Numbered from the stretch's first letter, positions 1 to 8,756 are shown. The stretch is DNA of 64,000 nucleotides from DASSKP01 sp035695045 (GCA_035695045.1 DASSEX010000081.1:55007-119006); one strand, 5' to 3'. Made by a program: numbers and translations. Notes: generated by a model not told the origin, from the letters alone.

Positions 1-2
1 CG

Positions 3-221
3 ATGTTCGAGACGGTCATCGCGGACCCCGACGCCCAGGTCGCTGCGCCGGTCAGCGTCTCAGCCGCCGAGACCGACACGGGTGGCCACACCGTGGCCCT
101 CACGCCGACCGACGCGCGGCCGCCGATCACCAGGCGGCAGCGCGTGCTGGCGCTGGCTGCGCTGTCCACCGTCGTCTTCGTCGTGACCGGCGTCATCTCG
201 GCGATGTTGGCCAGCCACTGA
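3..221 (+). CDS. Single-span membrane protein, probably 5'-truncated
   Basis: The frame enters at the window edge, so the ATG at 3 may be internal to a longer gene. The visible 72 residues hold an Ala/Asp-rich soluble part, a basic stretch (TRRQR) and one hydrophobic span (about residues 47-68) ending in ASH. It lies 27 bp upstream of the D,D-carboxypeptidase gene in the same direction, so the two may be co-transcribed. No family is recognised. It could be the C-terminal anchor of a larger envelope protein. Confidence 0.4.
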   Translation: MFETVIADPDAQVAAPVSVSAAETDTGGHTVALTPTDARPPITRRQRVLALAALSTVVFVVTGVISAMLASH

Positions 222-248
222 GTCGTTCGGCGGTAGCCTGCGCGCAAT

Positions 249-1355
249 ATGCGTGCCCGTTTCACTGCGGCTCTCCTGACTGCCGCCCTCCCGCTCCTCG
301 CCGCCCCGGCGACGGCCGCCGCCGGCGGCGATCCGGTCGGAGGGCCGATGCTCGGCAGCCGCGGTGTGGTGGTCGACTCGCAGCGTGGAGCGCCGCCGCT
401 GCCGAAGGGGCTGACGGCGGCCTCCTGGCTGGTCGCCGACGCCGACACGGGTGAGGTGCTGGCGGCGAAGGCGCCCCATGTCCGGCACCTGCCGGCGAGC
501 ACGCTGAAGGTGCTGACCGCGATCACGTTGCTTCCACGCCTGGACCCGTCGCAGATGGTGCGGGCCAGCTGGCAGGACGCGGCCACCGACGGCACGAAGG
601 TCGGTCTCGTCCCCGGCATGAAGTACTCCGTGGACACACTGTTCACCTCGATGCTCGTCGTCTCCGCCAACGACGCCGCGGGTGCGCTCGCGGAGGCCGC
701 CGGCGGAATCGGGCCGACCGTTCGACTGATGAACGACACGGCGCGACACCTGCAGGCGGACGACACGAACGCCCGTACGCCGAGCGGCCTCGACGCGAAG
801 GGCGAGTCCTCCTCGGCGTACGACCTGGCCCTGCTCGGCCGGGCCGGACTGGCGATGCCGGCGTTCCGGCACTACATCGGCATCGTCATGGACCACGTAC
901 CGGCCCCGCACCACAAGCGCTTCGAGATCTACACGCACGACCAGCTGCTGACGTCGTACCCGGGGATGATCGGCGGCAAGAACGGTTACACGGTCGCGGC
1001 GTCCGCGACGTTCGTCGGCGCTGCCCGCCGGCACGGTCACACCATCCTGGTCACGCTGATGCATGCGCCGCCGTACTTCTGGCCGCAGGCGAAGAGTCTG
1101 CTCGACTGGGGCTTTGCGGCGGACGGCAAGGTTGTCCCGGTCGGTCAGCTGGTGGAACCGTCGACGGGGAAGACGACCACGGTCCCGCAGCACGCGTCGA
1201 GAACGACGACCGTGTTCTTGTCCGCCCATCGTCCGAGCAGCCCGGTGGCGAGCTGGCAGCTGCTGGCACTCGCAGGTTCAGCGGCCGTGGCGGCGACCGT
1301 CACCGCACGCCGGATGCGGCGTCGCACACACGCTCTGTCGCTGCCGCCACTCTGA
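249..1355 (+). CDS. D-alanyl-D-alanine carboxypeptidase (peptidase S11, low-molecular-weight PBP)
   Basis: This enzyme trims the terminal D-Ala from peptidoglycan stem pentapeptides outside the membrane. An N-terminal signal peptide ends near residue 26 (Ala-rich). The three active-site motifs are present: SxxK as S84-T-L-K87, SxN as S139-A-N141, and the KTG box as K244-N-G, the KNG variant often seen in actinobacterial members. A C-terminal hydrophobic span followed by RRMRRR (about residues 338-360) should tether it to the membrane. The 368 aa length fits the family. The assignment to S11 is firm; the exact paralogue (DacA, DacB or DacC type) is not. Confidence 0.9.
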   Translation: MRARFTAALLTAALPLLAAPATAAAGGDPVGGPMLGSRGVVVDSQRGAPPLPKGLTAASWLVADADTGEVLAAKAPHVRHLPASTLKVLTAITLLPRLDPSQMVRASWQDAATDGTKVGLVPGMKYSVDTLFTSMLVVSANDAAGALAEAAGGIGPTVRLMNDTARHLQADDTNARTPSGLDAKGESSSAYDLALLGRAGLAMPAFRHYIGIVMDHVPAPHHKRFEIYTHDQLLTSYPGMIGGKNGYTVAASATFVGAARRHGHTILVTLMHAPPYFWPQAKSLLDWGFAADGKVVPVGQLVEPSTGKTTTVPQHASRTTTVFLSAHRPSSPVASWQLLALAGSAAVAATVTARRMRRRTHALSLPPL

Positions 1356-1496
1356 CCTAACCGGGACTCCCGGCAGATTGCCCGACTGGCGGCGAAACCG
1401 CCCATCGACGTGTATCGTTCCGCGCAACCTGCGCCTCCCCGGCGCGGGCCGCTCCGACGATCGGCTCGGGGCGAGGATCGAGCAACTGGGGTCGTT

Positions 1497-1703
1497 GTGG
1501 CACAAGGCACAGTCAAGTGGTTCAACTCCGAGAAGGGCTACGGCTTCATCGCCGTGGACGGAGGTAGTGACGTCTTCGTTCACTACAGCGCAATCCAGAT
1601 GGACGGCTACAAGTCCCTCGAAGAAGGCCAGCGGGTCGAGTTCGAGGTGACCCAGGGCCAGAAGGGTCCGCAGGCCGACGCGGTGCGCGCCGTCTCCTCC
1701 TGA
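1497..1703 (+). CDS. cspA: Cold-shock protein, CspA family
   Basis: This 68 aa single-domain OB-fold RNA chaperone binds single-stranded RNA/DNA and relieves mRNA secondary structure in cold or growth transitions. RNP-1 (KGYGFI) and RNP-2 (VFVHY) are both intact, and the start MAQGTVKWFN is the standard actinobacterial CspA start. The GTG at 1497 is chosen because the frame open further upstream encodes only low-complexity basic sequence. The 140-bp upstream gap is a long leader for such a small gene, which is common for cold-shock mRNAs. A strong hairpin follows the stop codon. Confidence 0.93.
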   Translation: MAQGTVKWFNSEKGYGFIAVDGGSDVFVHYSAIQMDGYKSLEEGQRVEFEVTQGQKGPQADAVRAVSS

Positions 1704-1720
1704 CGCGTCCCCTTAGGCTT

Positions 1721-1761
1721 CGACGAAGGCCCGCGACCGTGATGGTCGCGGGCCTTCGTCG
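1721..1761. terminator. Perfect 18-bp hairpin between convergent cspA and brkB-like genes
   Basis: The arms 1721-1738 and 1744-1761 are exact reverse complements around a 5-nt loop. The element sits 18 bp after the cspA stop and between convergent genes, so it could act in both directions. No T-run follows on either strand. It is therefore either a GC-hairpin terminator of the actinobacterial kind or a 3' stabilising structure. Confidence 0.75.
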
Positions 1762-1812
1762 TGTCGGAGACGCGCCGATGTCTGTCGTGTCGGAGGCGCG
1801 CCGATGTCTGTC
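1761..1812. repeat. Two-copy 26-bp tandem repeat
   Basis: Units at 1761-1786 and 1787-1812 differ at one base (gtgtcggaga versus gtgtcggagg). A third partial copy (gtgtcg) follows at 1813. The repeat abuts the terminator hairpin and lies in the short non-coding gap before the stop of the convergent membrane-protein gene. It looks like a local duplication; no function is evident. Confidence 0.8.
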
Positions 1813-1830
1813 GTGTCGCGAGGTTCGCGG

Positions 1831-2868
1831 TCAGCGGCTGCGGATCCGCCGACCGCGCTCTTGCTCGAAGCCGGACTGTTCCTCCGGGTACGCGTCCTGC
1901 GTCGCCGTGTCGTCCTGACCGTCGAACGACGTGTCGACGTCTTCCTCTTCCTGGTAGCGCTCCCGCTCGGCATAGGCCTCGTAGGTCCGGAAGTCCGCCT
2001 CGGTCGCAGGTGCGTCGGTCATCGCGCGCGGCCACAGCTTGTACTGCCGTACGACGTTGACCTCCGCGGCGAGCAGTACGACCTGGGCCTGCAGGTAGAA
2101 CCACGAGAGCAGGACGATGACGCCGGCGACATCCTTGCCGTAGGTCTTGCTGGCGCCGCTGAGCTTGTGCGAGATGAACGCCGACGCGGCGAGCTGGAGC
2201 ACCTGAAGCGCGAGCGCCGACAGCAGCGCGCCCGGCAGCGCGTCGCGCCAGCGGACGTGCCGCACCGTCAGCCATCGGAAGAGCAGGATGAACAGCGCGG
2301 TGTTGAGGACGATGGCGAGCGCGGTGCCCGCGATCCGGATCCCGATGCCGAGGTGGAGCCCACCGATCGAGTGCACGCTCGTCACGGCGCTGGCGATGAT
2401 CGTCGTGACGATGAGTCCGCCTCCGCCCACCACCACGATCCCGAGCGCACGGAGCGTCGACTTGAGGAAGTTCGGGCGGTCGGTGTGCGAGACGAGGTAG
2501 ACGGTGTTGAAGGCCGTCTGCGCCGCTTTCGCCACTCCGAGGCCGCTCCACAGGGACAGCGCCAGGCCGACGACGAGCGCGACGATGCTGCCGCTCGGCG
2601 GCGACGCCGGGAGGTTGATCAGCGGCAGGTTGCGCAGCGCCGACTGGGTGACGCCGTGCTGCAGCTCCGGATGCCCGTGCAGCACGAACGACATGACCGT
2701 CGTCAGCGCGAGCATCAGCGGGAAGATCGAGAAGATGGCGTAGTAGGCGATGAGCGCTGCCAGGTTGCCGGCCTGGTCTTCGCCGAACTTCTTCAGCACG
2801 GCGAACGGGAACGCCGCCCACGTGCGCCGCTGCTGCAGCCGGTCGAGCCGGTCGAGGAAACCCTTCAC
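1831..2868 (-). CDS. YihY/BrkB family inner-membrane protein
   Basis: About 345 residues with six hydrophobic spans: an N-terminal cytoplasmic helix (MKGFLDRLDRLQ), then spans including LIAYYAIFSIFPLML and VLLSWFYLQAQVVLL, which are typical of the family once called 'ribonuclease BN'. The role is unproven; members are envelope proteins, not RNases. The tail is acidic and Gln/Glu-rich. The GTG at 2868 gives the usual family start; an in-frame GTG at 2886 is the alternative. Anything further upstream would run into the RNA-ligase gene and reads as junk. It lies 31 bp after that gene, probably in the trpS operon. Confidence 0.85.
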   Translation of the reverse strand: MKGFLDRLDRLQQRRTWAAFPFAVLKKFGEDQAGNLAALIAYYAIFSIFPLMLALTTVMSFVLHGHPELQHGVTQSALRNLPLINLPASPPSGSIVALVVGLALSLWSGLGVAKAAQTAFNTVYLVSHTDRPNFLKSTLRALGIVVVGGGGLIVTTIIASAVTSVHSIGGLHLGIGIRIAGTALAIVLNTALFILLFRWLTVRHVRWRDALPGALLSALALQVLQLAASAFISHKLSGASKTYGKDVAGVIVLLSWFYLQAQVVLLAAEVNVVRQYKLWPRAMTDAPATEADFRTYEAYAERERYQEEEDVDTSFDGQDDTATQDAYPEEQSGFEQERGRRIRSR

Positions 2869-2899
2869 GGACAGATCGCTACCCACTGGACGGGCGCGG

Positions 2900-3505
2900 T
2901 CACCATCCGGCTTCGCGCCGAACGGTTCCGGCCGGCCGCTCCTCGGGGCCGGGCAGGCCGCCGCCGCCGAAGACGAAGTCCCGCTGTGGCCGCCAGGTGC
3001 CGTCGGTGTCCTGCTCGAAGAGGCTGAAGCCGTGCACGCGGAAGTCGGCTTCGTAGGTGCCGAGCGCGGCGAACGCGTCGTCGAGCGCATCCGCCGGCAG
3101 ATCGTGGGCCACCGTCACGTGCGGGTGGTAGGGAAATCGGATGTCGCGGTGCAGCGGCCCTTCTCGAACCTTCGCCTCGAGCCGTTCGCACTCGCTGATG
3201 CCTTGGACGAGCGGCACGAAGACGACCGGCGACACCGGCCGGAACGTCGCTGAGCCGCGCAGCCTGATGTCGAAGTCCTGCTCGCCCATCGCGACGACGC
3301 GCAGGTGCTCCTCGATGTCGGGCAAGGAGTCCGAGGGCACCTCCGTCGGGGGCAGCAGGGTCACGTGCGGAGGGATGCGCGCAGCGTTGGGATCGCCGAG
3401 CCGCTCCCGCCAGCGCTGCAGCTCGCTGTTGAAGGGCTCCGGCAGGCCGATGGCCACACCGATCGATCGGGCGCCCTCGGCGATGCTGCCTGCTGCCGTC
3501 GTCAT
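2900..3505 (-). CDS. 2'-5' RNA ligase / cyclic phosphodiesterase-like protein (2H family)
   Basis: This 201 aa protein carries two HxT-type motifs: PPHVTLLPP (about residue 46) and HPHVTVAHD (about residue 135). These are the paired catalytic histidines of the 2H phosphoesterase fold, which acts on 2',3'-cyclic or 2'-5' RNA ends. The ATG at 3505 overlaps the trpS stop by 4 bp (ATGA), so the two are translationally coupled. That suggests a link to tRNA/RNA metabolism. The physiological substrate cannot be told from sequence. Confidence 0.85.
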   Translation of the reverse strand: MTTAAGSIAEGARSIGVAIGLPEPFNSELQRWRERLGDPNAARIPPHVTLLPPTEVPSDSLPDIEEHLRVVAMGEQDFDIRLRGSATFRPVSPVVFVPLVQGISECERLEAKVREGPLHRDIRFPYHPHVTVAHDLPADALDDAFAALGTYEADFRVHGFSLFEQDTDGTWRPQRDFVFGGGGLPGPEERPAGTVRREAGW

Positions 3506-4506
3506 CCGCGGGCCGGCAGGAAGCCGACCGCCTCGTAGGCCTGTGCCAGCATCTCCGCCGCCACCTTCCGCGCCCGCGCTGCGCCGGCCGCGAGTACGTC
3601 GTCGAGTGCGGCGCTGTCGTCGAGCCAGCGTTGCGTGCGTTCGCGGTACGGCGTCGCGAACTCGGTGAATGCGTCGGCGACGTCACCCTTGAGCGCGCCA
3701 TAGCCCTTGCCGGCGTAGTCGGGGACGACATCGGCCACGCTGCGGTCGGTGAGGGCGGCGAGGATCGTCAGGAGGTTGGACACGCCCGGCTTCTGCTGCG
3801 GGTCGAACCGGATCTCCGTCTCGGTGTCGGTGACGGCGCGCTTGATCTTCTTCGCGTTCACCCCGGGCTCGTCGAGCAGCCACAGGCAACCGGCGCCGCC
3901 GATGCTCTTCGACATCTGCTTCTCGACCACCTGCAGGTCGTAGATCTTGCCGGTCTCCTTGAGGATGAACGGCTCCGGCACGACAAACGTCTCACCGAAC
4001 CGGGTGTTGAACCGCTGCGCGAGGTCGCGGGTCAGCTCGAGATGTTGACGCTGGTCCTCGCCGACAGGGACCTGGGCGGCGCGGTAGAGCAGGATGTCGG
4101 CGGCCATCAGCATCGGGTAGGTGAACAGCCCGACGGTGGACTCCTGCTGGCGCGACGACTTGTCCTTGAACTGGGTCATCCGGCTGGCCTCGCCGTAGCC
4201 GGTGAGGCAGCTCATCACCCAGCCGAGCTGCGCGTGCTCCTCGATGTGACTCTGCACGAACAGCGTGCAGCGGTCCGGGTCGAGCCCGGCAGCAAGCAGT
4301 TGCGCCGCGGCGACACGGGTGCGCTGGCGCAGCTCCGCCGGATCCCAGGCAACGGTGATCGCGTGCAGGTCGACGACGCAGTAGAACGCGTCGTGGGAGT
4401 CCTGCAGGGCAACCCACTGCCGGACCGCGCCGAGGTAGTTGCCGAGATGGAACGAGTCGGCCGTCGGCTGGATGCCGGACAGCACACGTGGGCGGTCGGC
4501 GGGCAT
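3502..4506 (-). CDS. trpS: Tryptophan--tRNA ligase
   Basis: Class Ic aminoacyl-tRNA synthetase that charges tRNA-Trp. The HIGH-type motif is H20-L-G-N23 after SGIQPTADS, and the KMSKS loop is M198-S-K-S201. The length (334 aa) is normal for the short bacterial enzyme. The ATG at 4506 lies 11 bp after the stop of the upstream CBS-domain gene. The stop overlaps the RNA-ligase-like gene. No leader attenuator or T-box is visible in the short upstream gap. Confidence 0.96.
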   Translation of the reverse strand: MPADRPRVLSGIQPTADSFHLGNYLGAVRQWVALQDSHDAFYCVVDLHAITVAWDPAELRQRTRVAAAQLLAAGLDPDRCTLFVQSHIEEHAQLGWVMSCLTGYGEASRMTQFKDKSSRQQESTVGLFTYPMLMAADILLYRAAQVPVGEDQRQHLELTRDLAQRFNTRFGETFVVPEPFILKETGKIYDLQVVEKQMSKSIGGAGCLWLLDEPGVNAKKIKRAVTDTETEIRFDPQQKPGVSNLLTILAALTDRSVADVVPDYAGKGYGALKGDVADAFTEFATPYRERTQRWLDDSAALDDVLAAGAARARKVAAEMLAQAYEAVGFLPARG

Positions 4507-4517
4507 GTGCCCATTGT

Positions 4518-5822
4518 CTACGACGGCGACTCGTTGTCCTCGGGCACGTCGAGAGGAGTCACGCGGACCCGGGCGATGCGGCGGCCGTCCATCTTGGTGA
4601 CCTTCAGCCGGACCGAGTCGACCTCCACGGCGTCGCCGTTGCGGGGCAGCCGCCCGAGGCGCGACATCAGGCAGCCGGCAACGGTCTCGTAGGGACCGTC
4701 GGGCAGCTCGTGTCCGGTCGACTCGGCGAAGTCGTCGAGGTTGAGCAGGCCGTCGACCTCCATGTCGCCGCCACGCAGTCGGCGCGTCTCGTCGTCGACG
4801 ACGTCGTACTCGTCGCGGATGTCCCCGATCAGCTCCTCGATGAGGTCCTCGAGGGTGACGATGCCGGCGGTCCCGCCGTACTCGTCGACGACGACGGCGA
4901 GATGGTCGCCGGAGCGGCGCATCTCCGACATCGCCGGCAGCACCATCTTGGTCGCCGGCAGCATCAGCACCTCACGCGCGAGATCACCCACCTTCGCACC
5001 GCGACGCGCCGCCCCGGTCGGCGTGTAGAGGTCGCGCACGTGCACGAAGCCGACGACCTCGTCGTGGGAGCCGCGGACGACCGGATAGCGCGAGTGCGGC
5101 AGCGACTGCACGGTGCGCACGGCCCGCGCGAGACTCCAGCCGGCGTCGAGGAACTCGACCTCGGTGCGCGGCACCATCACCTCGCGCAGCTGGCGCTCTC
5201 CGGCCTCGAAAACTTCGTCGATGAGCCGGCGCTCGTCGCCGCTGAGCGCCTCGTGCGCCGTGACGAGGTCGCGCAGCTCTTCTTCGGTGATGTTCTCGCG
5301 CGAGACCGAGGGATCGCCGCCCGCGAGACGCACGAACAGGTCCGTGCTCTTCGAGAGGAACCAGATCACCGGCCGCATCAGCCGGGCGAACCGTTCGAGT
5401 GGGGGGCCGAGCAGGAGCGCCGTTCCCTCTGCGCGCTGCAGACCGAGCCGCTTGGGCACCAGCTCGCCGAGCAGGATCGTGACGTAGGAGATGCCGAGCA
5501 CGACGACCACGAAACCGATCACGTCGGCGACGCTCTTGGACAGCCCCGCCCGCTCGAGTGCATGACCCACCGGATGCCCGAGAGTGGCCTCACCGAAGGC
5601 ACTGACCAGGATCGCGGTCGTCGTCACGCCGATCTGGATCGCACCGAGGAAGCGGTTGGGGTTGTGCACCAGGTCGACGACGTGCCGGCCGCGGCTTCCC
5701 TGATCGCCGATGGCGCGGACCTGACCCTCGCGCAGCGAGACCAGGGCGATCTCAGCGGCCACGAACAGGCCGCTGAGCAGCACCAGCACGATGACGACGA
5801 CGACGCTCGCCCAGACGGGCAC
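4518..5822 (-). CDS. HlyC/CorC-type transporter (DUF21 + CBS pair + transporter-associated domain)
   Basis: The 434 aa protein has four N-terminal hydrophobic segments (DUF21/CNNM domain, about residues 5-170), a pair of CBS domains (about 200-330, including MVPRTEVEFL and VVVDEYGGTAGIVTLEDL) and a C-terminal CorC_HlyC domain ending VRVTPLDVPEDNESPS. Relatives are implicated in Mg/Co efflux; older 'hemolysin' labels are historical. The GTG at 5822 follows a G-rich Shine-Dalgarno region (gggaagtgggggg). It lies upstream of trpS on the same strand. Confidence 0.9.
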   Translation of the reverse strand: MPVWASVVVVIVLVLLSGLFVAAEIALVSLREGQVRAIGDQGSRGRHVVDLVHNPNRFLGAIQIGVTTTAILVSAFGEATLGHPVGHALERAGLSKSVADVIGFVVVVLGISYVTILLGELVPKRLGLQRAEGTALLLGPPLERFARLMRPVIWFLSKSTDLFVRLAGGDPSVSRENITEEELRDLVTAHEALSGDERRLIDEVFEAGERQLREVMVPRTEVEFLDAGWSLARAVRTVQSLPHSRYPVVRGSHDEVVGFVHVRDLYTPTGAARRGAKVGDLAREVLMLPATKMVLPAMSEMRRSGDHLAVVVDEYGGTAGIVTLEDLIEELIGDIRDEYDVVDDETRRLRGGDMEVDGLLNLDDFAESTGHELPDGPYETVAGCLMSRLGRLPRNGDAVEVDSVRLKVTKMDGRRIARVRVTPLDVPEDNESPS

Positions 5823-5858
5823 TCAGCACCCCCCACTTCCCGTTGAGGGCGACGATAA

Positions 5859-5886
5859 GTGTCCTATGAGGGGGTCCATAAGACAC
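5859..5886 (-). terminator. Hairpin downstream of mdh
   Basis: The arms gtgtcctatg (5859-5868) and cataagacac (5877-5886) pair over 10 bp. The single mismatch becomes a G:U wobble on the minus-strand transcript, which is the strand that reads out of mdh 26 bp earlier. It sits in the 89-bp gap before the HlyC/CorC gene and may terminate or attenuate mdh transcription. No clear T-run follows. Confidence 0.5.
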
Positions 5887-5911
5887 ACAACGTCACACTC
5901 AACAGGAGCGG

Positions 5912-6868
5912 TCAGAGATTGGCGACGTCGGCCTGTTTGGCGCGGACCGCCTCGGCGGCCTCCTTGAGGCCGGCGAGCTCCGTGTCGGTGAGGTCGCGCT
6001 CGACGACCTTGCGTACGCCACCCTTGCCGAGCTCCGCCTCGACGCCGAGGTAGACGCCGGAGATGCCGTACTCGCCGTCGACCCACGTGCACACCGGCAT
6101 CACCGCTCCGCTGTCCTCGGCAACGGCCCGCGCCATGCGTGCCGCGGCCGCGGACGGCGCGTAGTAGGCCGAGCCGGTCTTCAGCAACGCCACGACCTCG
6201 GCGCCGCCGTTTCGAGTGCGGTCGACGAGCTCGTCGATCTTCGCCTGGTCGAGCACGTCGGACAGCGGTTTGCCGTCGACCTTGCACGCGCTCGGCACCG
6301 GCACCATCGTGTCGCCGTGCGAGCCCAGCGTGAGCGTGGTCACGGACGACACCGGGACGTTCGCCGCCTCGGCGACGTTGTTGGTGAACCGCGCGGTGTC
6401 GAGCATGCCGGCCTGGCCGATGACGCGGTTCTTCGGGAAGCCGGTGGCGATCTGGGCCAGAGCGGTCATCTCGTCGAGCGGGTTGGAGACGACGATGACG
6501 ACGGCCTCGGGTGAGTACTTCGCGACGTTCTCGGCCACCTGGCGCACGATCTTCGCGTTGGTCTCGATGAGGTCCATGCGGCTCATGCCGGGCTTGCGCG
6601 GCAGCCCGGCCGTGATGACGACGATGTCGGAGTCAGCCGTCTTCTCGTAGCCGGAACCGTCCTGGCCCGTGGTGACACCGACGACCTGCGTCTCGAAGCC
6701 CTCGATCGGGCGGGACTGGTTGAGGTCGAGGGCGAGCCCCTCCGGCTTTCCCTCCACGATGTCGGTGAGGACGACGGTCTCGAAGACGTCGTACTCGGCA
6801 AGTCGCTGCGCGGTCGTGCTGCCGTAGAAACCGGCTCCGACGACCGTGACCTTTCCAGACCGTGCCAC
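5912..6868 (-). CDS. mdh: Malate dehydrogenase (LDH-like, NAD-dependent)
   Basis: Interconverts malate and oxaloacetate in the TCA cycle. The 318 aa LDH-like fold has the dinucleotide loop G11-A-G-F-Y-G16, an acidic residue after beta-2 (LTDIVEGKPEG) favouring NAD, substrate arginines in LPRKPGMSR, and catalytic H184 in GSHGDTMVP. This is the short LDH-type enzyme, not the MDH common in mycobacteria. Its ATG is 2 bp after the icd stop, so the two TCA genes form an operon. Confidence 0.93.
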   Translation of the reverse strand: MARSGKVTVVGAGFYGSTTAQRLAEYDVFETVVLTDIVEGKPEGLALDLNQSRPIEGFETQVVGVTTGQDGSGYEKTADSDIVVITAGLPRKPGMSRMDLIETNAKIVRQVAENVAKYSPEAVVIVVSNPLDEMTALAQIATGFPKNRVIGQAGMLDTARFTNNVAEAANVPVSSVTTLTLGSHGDTMVPVPSACKVDGKPLSDVLDQAKIDELVDRTRNGGAEVVALLKTGSAYYAPSAAAARMARAVAEDSGAVMPVCTWVDGEYGISGVYLGVEAELGKGGVRKVVERDLTDTELAGLKEAAEAVRAKQADVANL

Positions 6869-6870
6869 TG

Positions 6871-7974
6871 CTATTTCATCTCCTCGAGCTTTGCGATGAT
6901 CGCGTCGGCGTACTCACTTGTGCCCACCGCGGTCGGGTCGTCACGGGTCGGCTTCATGTCATAGGTCGTGTTCTTGCCCTCGCGGATGACATCGGCGACA
7001 GCGTGCTCGAGGTTCTCGGCGGCCTTGCCCTCACCGAGGTGCTTGAGCATCAACATGCCGGACAGGATCATCGCGGTCGGGTTGACCTTGTTCTGCCCCT
7101 TGTACTTCGGCGCGGACCCGTGCGTCGCCTCGAAGACGGCGGCGTTCTTGCCGATGTTGGCGCCGGGAGCGACACCGAGACCGCCCACCATCCCTGCGGT
7201 CAGGTCGCTCAGGATGTCGCCGTAGAGGTTGGGCAGCACCAGCACGTCCCACTCGTCCGGCCGCTGGATGAGCCCCATGCAGGTCGCGTCGACGAGGTTC
7301 TCCCACGGGTCGATGTCGGGGAACTCCTTGGCCACCTCGCGGAACACCGACAGGAACAGACCGTCGGTGTGCTTCATGATGTTGCTCTTCGTCACGCAGT
7401 GGACGCGCTTGCGCCCGTTGTCCCGGGCGTACTCGAACGCGTAACGGATGATCCGCTCCGAGCCGAACTCGCTCATCGGCTTGATGGAGATGCCGGACCC
7501 CTCGCGGATCTTCTTCTCCTGCAGCCCGTTGAGGAACTCGATGACCTTGTCGGCGTCCTCCGAGTGCGCGGGGTACTCGATGCCGGCATAGAGGTCCTCG
7601 GTGTTCTCGCGCACGATCACGACGTCGACGTTGTCGAACCTGCTGCGCACACCGGCATAGGACTTGCAGGGGCGCAGGCATGCGTAGAGGTCGAGCTCGT
7701 AGCGCAGCGCGACGTTGACCGAACGGAAGCCGGTGCCGATCGGCGTCGTGATCGGACCCTTGATGGCGACGCCGTTGCGGCGCACCGAGTCGATCGTCTC
7801 CTGCGGCAGCGGCGTGCCGGCGGTCTCCATGATGTCGACGCCGGCTTCCTGGACGTCCCAGTCGAAGTCCGAGCCGACCGTGCCGGCGGCCGCTTCGAGC
7901 ACGCGACGGGTGGCCTCGGCGAGCTCGGGACCGGTCCCGTCGCCCGGGATCAGCGTCACGCGATGCGTGGTCAT
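6871..7974 (-). CDS. icd: Isocitrate dehydrogenase (short type, isocitrate/isopropylmalate family)
   Basis: Oxidative decarboxylation of isocitrate to 2-oxoglutarate. The 367 aa protein begins THRVTLIPGDGTGPE and has the substrate-binding RENTEDLYAGIEY segment and the metal-binding region NLYGDILSDLTAGMVGGLG. It is shorter than the 740 aa monomeric IDH of many actinobacteria and resembles NAD-type short IDHs. A 3-isopropylmalate dehydrogenase is the main alternative, but direct coupling to mdh and the IDH-type RENTEDLYAG region favour IDH. Cofactor choice is not certain. Confidence 0.87.
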   Translation of the reverse strand: MTTHRVTLIPGDGTGPELAEATRRVLEAAAGTVGSDFDWDVQEAGVDIMETAGTPLPQETIDSVRRNGVAIKGPITTPIGTGFRSVNVALRYELDLYACLRPCKSYAGVRSRFDNVDVVIVRENTEDLYAGIEYPAHSEDADKVIEFLNGLQEKKIREGSGISIKPMSEFGSERIIRYAFEYARDNGRKRVHCVTKSNIMKHTDGLFLSVFREVAKEFPDIDPWENLVDATCMGLIQRPDEWDVLVLPNLYGDILSDLTAGMVGGLGVAPGANIGKNAAVFEATHGSAPKYKGQNKVNPTAMILSGMLMLKHLGEGKAAENLEHAVADVIREGKNTTYDMKPTRDDPTAVGTSEYADAIIAKLEEMK

Positions 7975-8031
7975 GTCAGGTCTCCAGGCGTTCAGGGGGC
8001 GAATTCGAGGCTATCCGAGCGGTGCCGCCGC

Positions 8032-8337
8032 TCATTGGGCCGGGAAGGGGGTGACGAGAGCGAGCACTCCGATCGCGGCGCCGAGAGAAGCCAGGAGTAC
8101 GACGTCGACCTGCCGGCTGCGCACGACCAGCGAGCCTGCGTCGCGGGGCCGCAGCACGAGCCGAAGGAACGCGCCGACGATCAGCGCGCCCGAGATGACG
8201 AGCATGCCGAGCTGCGGTCGCCGCAGCACAGCGACGACGATGCCGACCGCGACGCCGGCGACGACGAGCACCAGCGGGTCCGGGCGGCGGCGTACGGGCG
8301 GCGGCGCCGTCGGATGTGGCGCCGGGTCCGAGGTCAC
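8032..8337 (-). CDS. DUF3017 family membrane protein
   Basis: A 101 aa protein with a Pro-rich N-terminus (MTSDPAPHPTAPPP) and three hydrophobic spans, each followed by basic residues (for example LRRPQ and LRPRD). It matches the small DUF3017 proteins found near folD and mdh in streptomycetes. The GTG at 8337 overlaps the stop of the upstream ACT gene by 4 bp (GTGA). Function is unknown. Confidence 0.75.
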   Translation of the reverse strand: MTSDPAPHPTAPPPVRRRPDPLVLVVAGVAVGIVVAVLRRPQLGMLVISGALIVGAFLRLVLRPRDAGSLVVRSRQVDVVLLASLGAAIGVLALVTPFPAQ

Positions 8338-8756
8338 GGGTTGGTGCCGGGCTGTTGCGGTGGCGGCTGGTCGCCGGAGAGAACAGAGACAGCCAGGTCG
8401 GCCTGCGCGGCGCGCACCAGCACATGGTCGGTCGTGAACCCCGACACGGACGTGAACGGGATCTGCGCGCCGGCCAGCCGTCCGGCCACGTCCGCGAGAA
8501 ACCCGACCAGCTCCCACGGCAGCGGGCCCGCAAACGTGATCCGCCGCCACCCGGCGTCGACCTGAAGGGCATCGGCGGACCAGGCCGGGTCGTCGAGCAT
8601 CGCCTCGGGCAGGATCACCGTCGTCTCGTCCTCGGACGCCACGATCGCGGTGAAGGCGTCCGCCGGAAGCGGAGCGGGCTGCCACCCCTGCGGGCACCGC
8701 ACGACGGCGAGGTGCGTGGGGTCGAGTCGCGGATGCAGGTCGGTCGCCGCAGCCAT
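8334..8756 (-). CDS. ACT domain-containing protein
   Basis: A 140 aa cytoplasmic protein with features of the tandem-ACT family (WKRITFAGPLPWELVGF-like centre, then VSGFTTDHVLVRAAQADLA). Such proteins bind amino acids as small regulatory modules; the ligand is unknown. The ATG at 8756 is preferred because GGGAGG precedes it by 11 nt and the open frame further upstream is Arg-rich junk. It is the first gene of a minus-strand pair with DUF3017 and is divergent from the FHA gene. Confidence 0.72.
   Translation of the reverse strand: MAAATDLHPRLDPTHLAVVRCPQGWQPAPLPADAFTAIVASEDETTVILPEAMLDDPAWSADALQVDAGWRRITFAGPLPWELVGFLADVAGRLAGAQIPFTSVSGFTTDHVLVRAAQADLAVSVLSGDQPPPQQPGTNP

Noticed and set aside
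2869..3090. N-terminal extension of the BrkB-like protein to 419 residues
   Set aside because: The extra part overlaps the RNA-ligase-like gene and is Ser/Thr/Ala low-complexity sequence; the family begins at MKGFLDR.
6862..8565. A 567-codon open frame antisense to icd and the ACT gene
   Set aside because: Counter-strand shadow of conserved genes; no motif, start site or ribosome-binding site.
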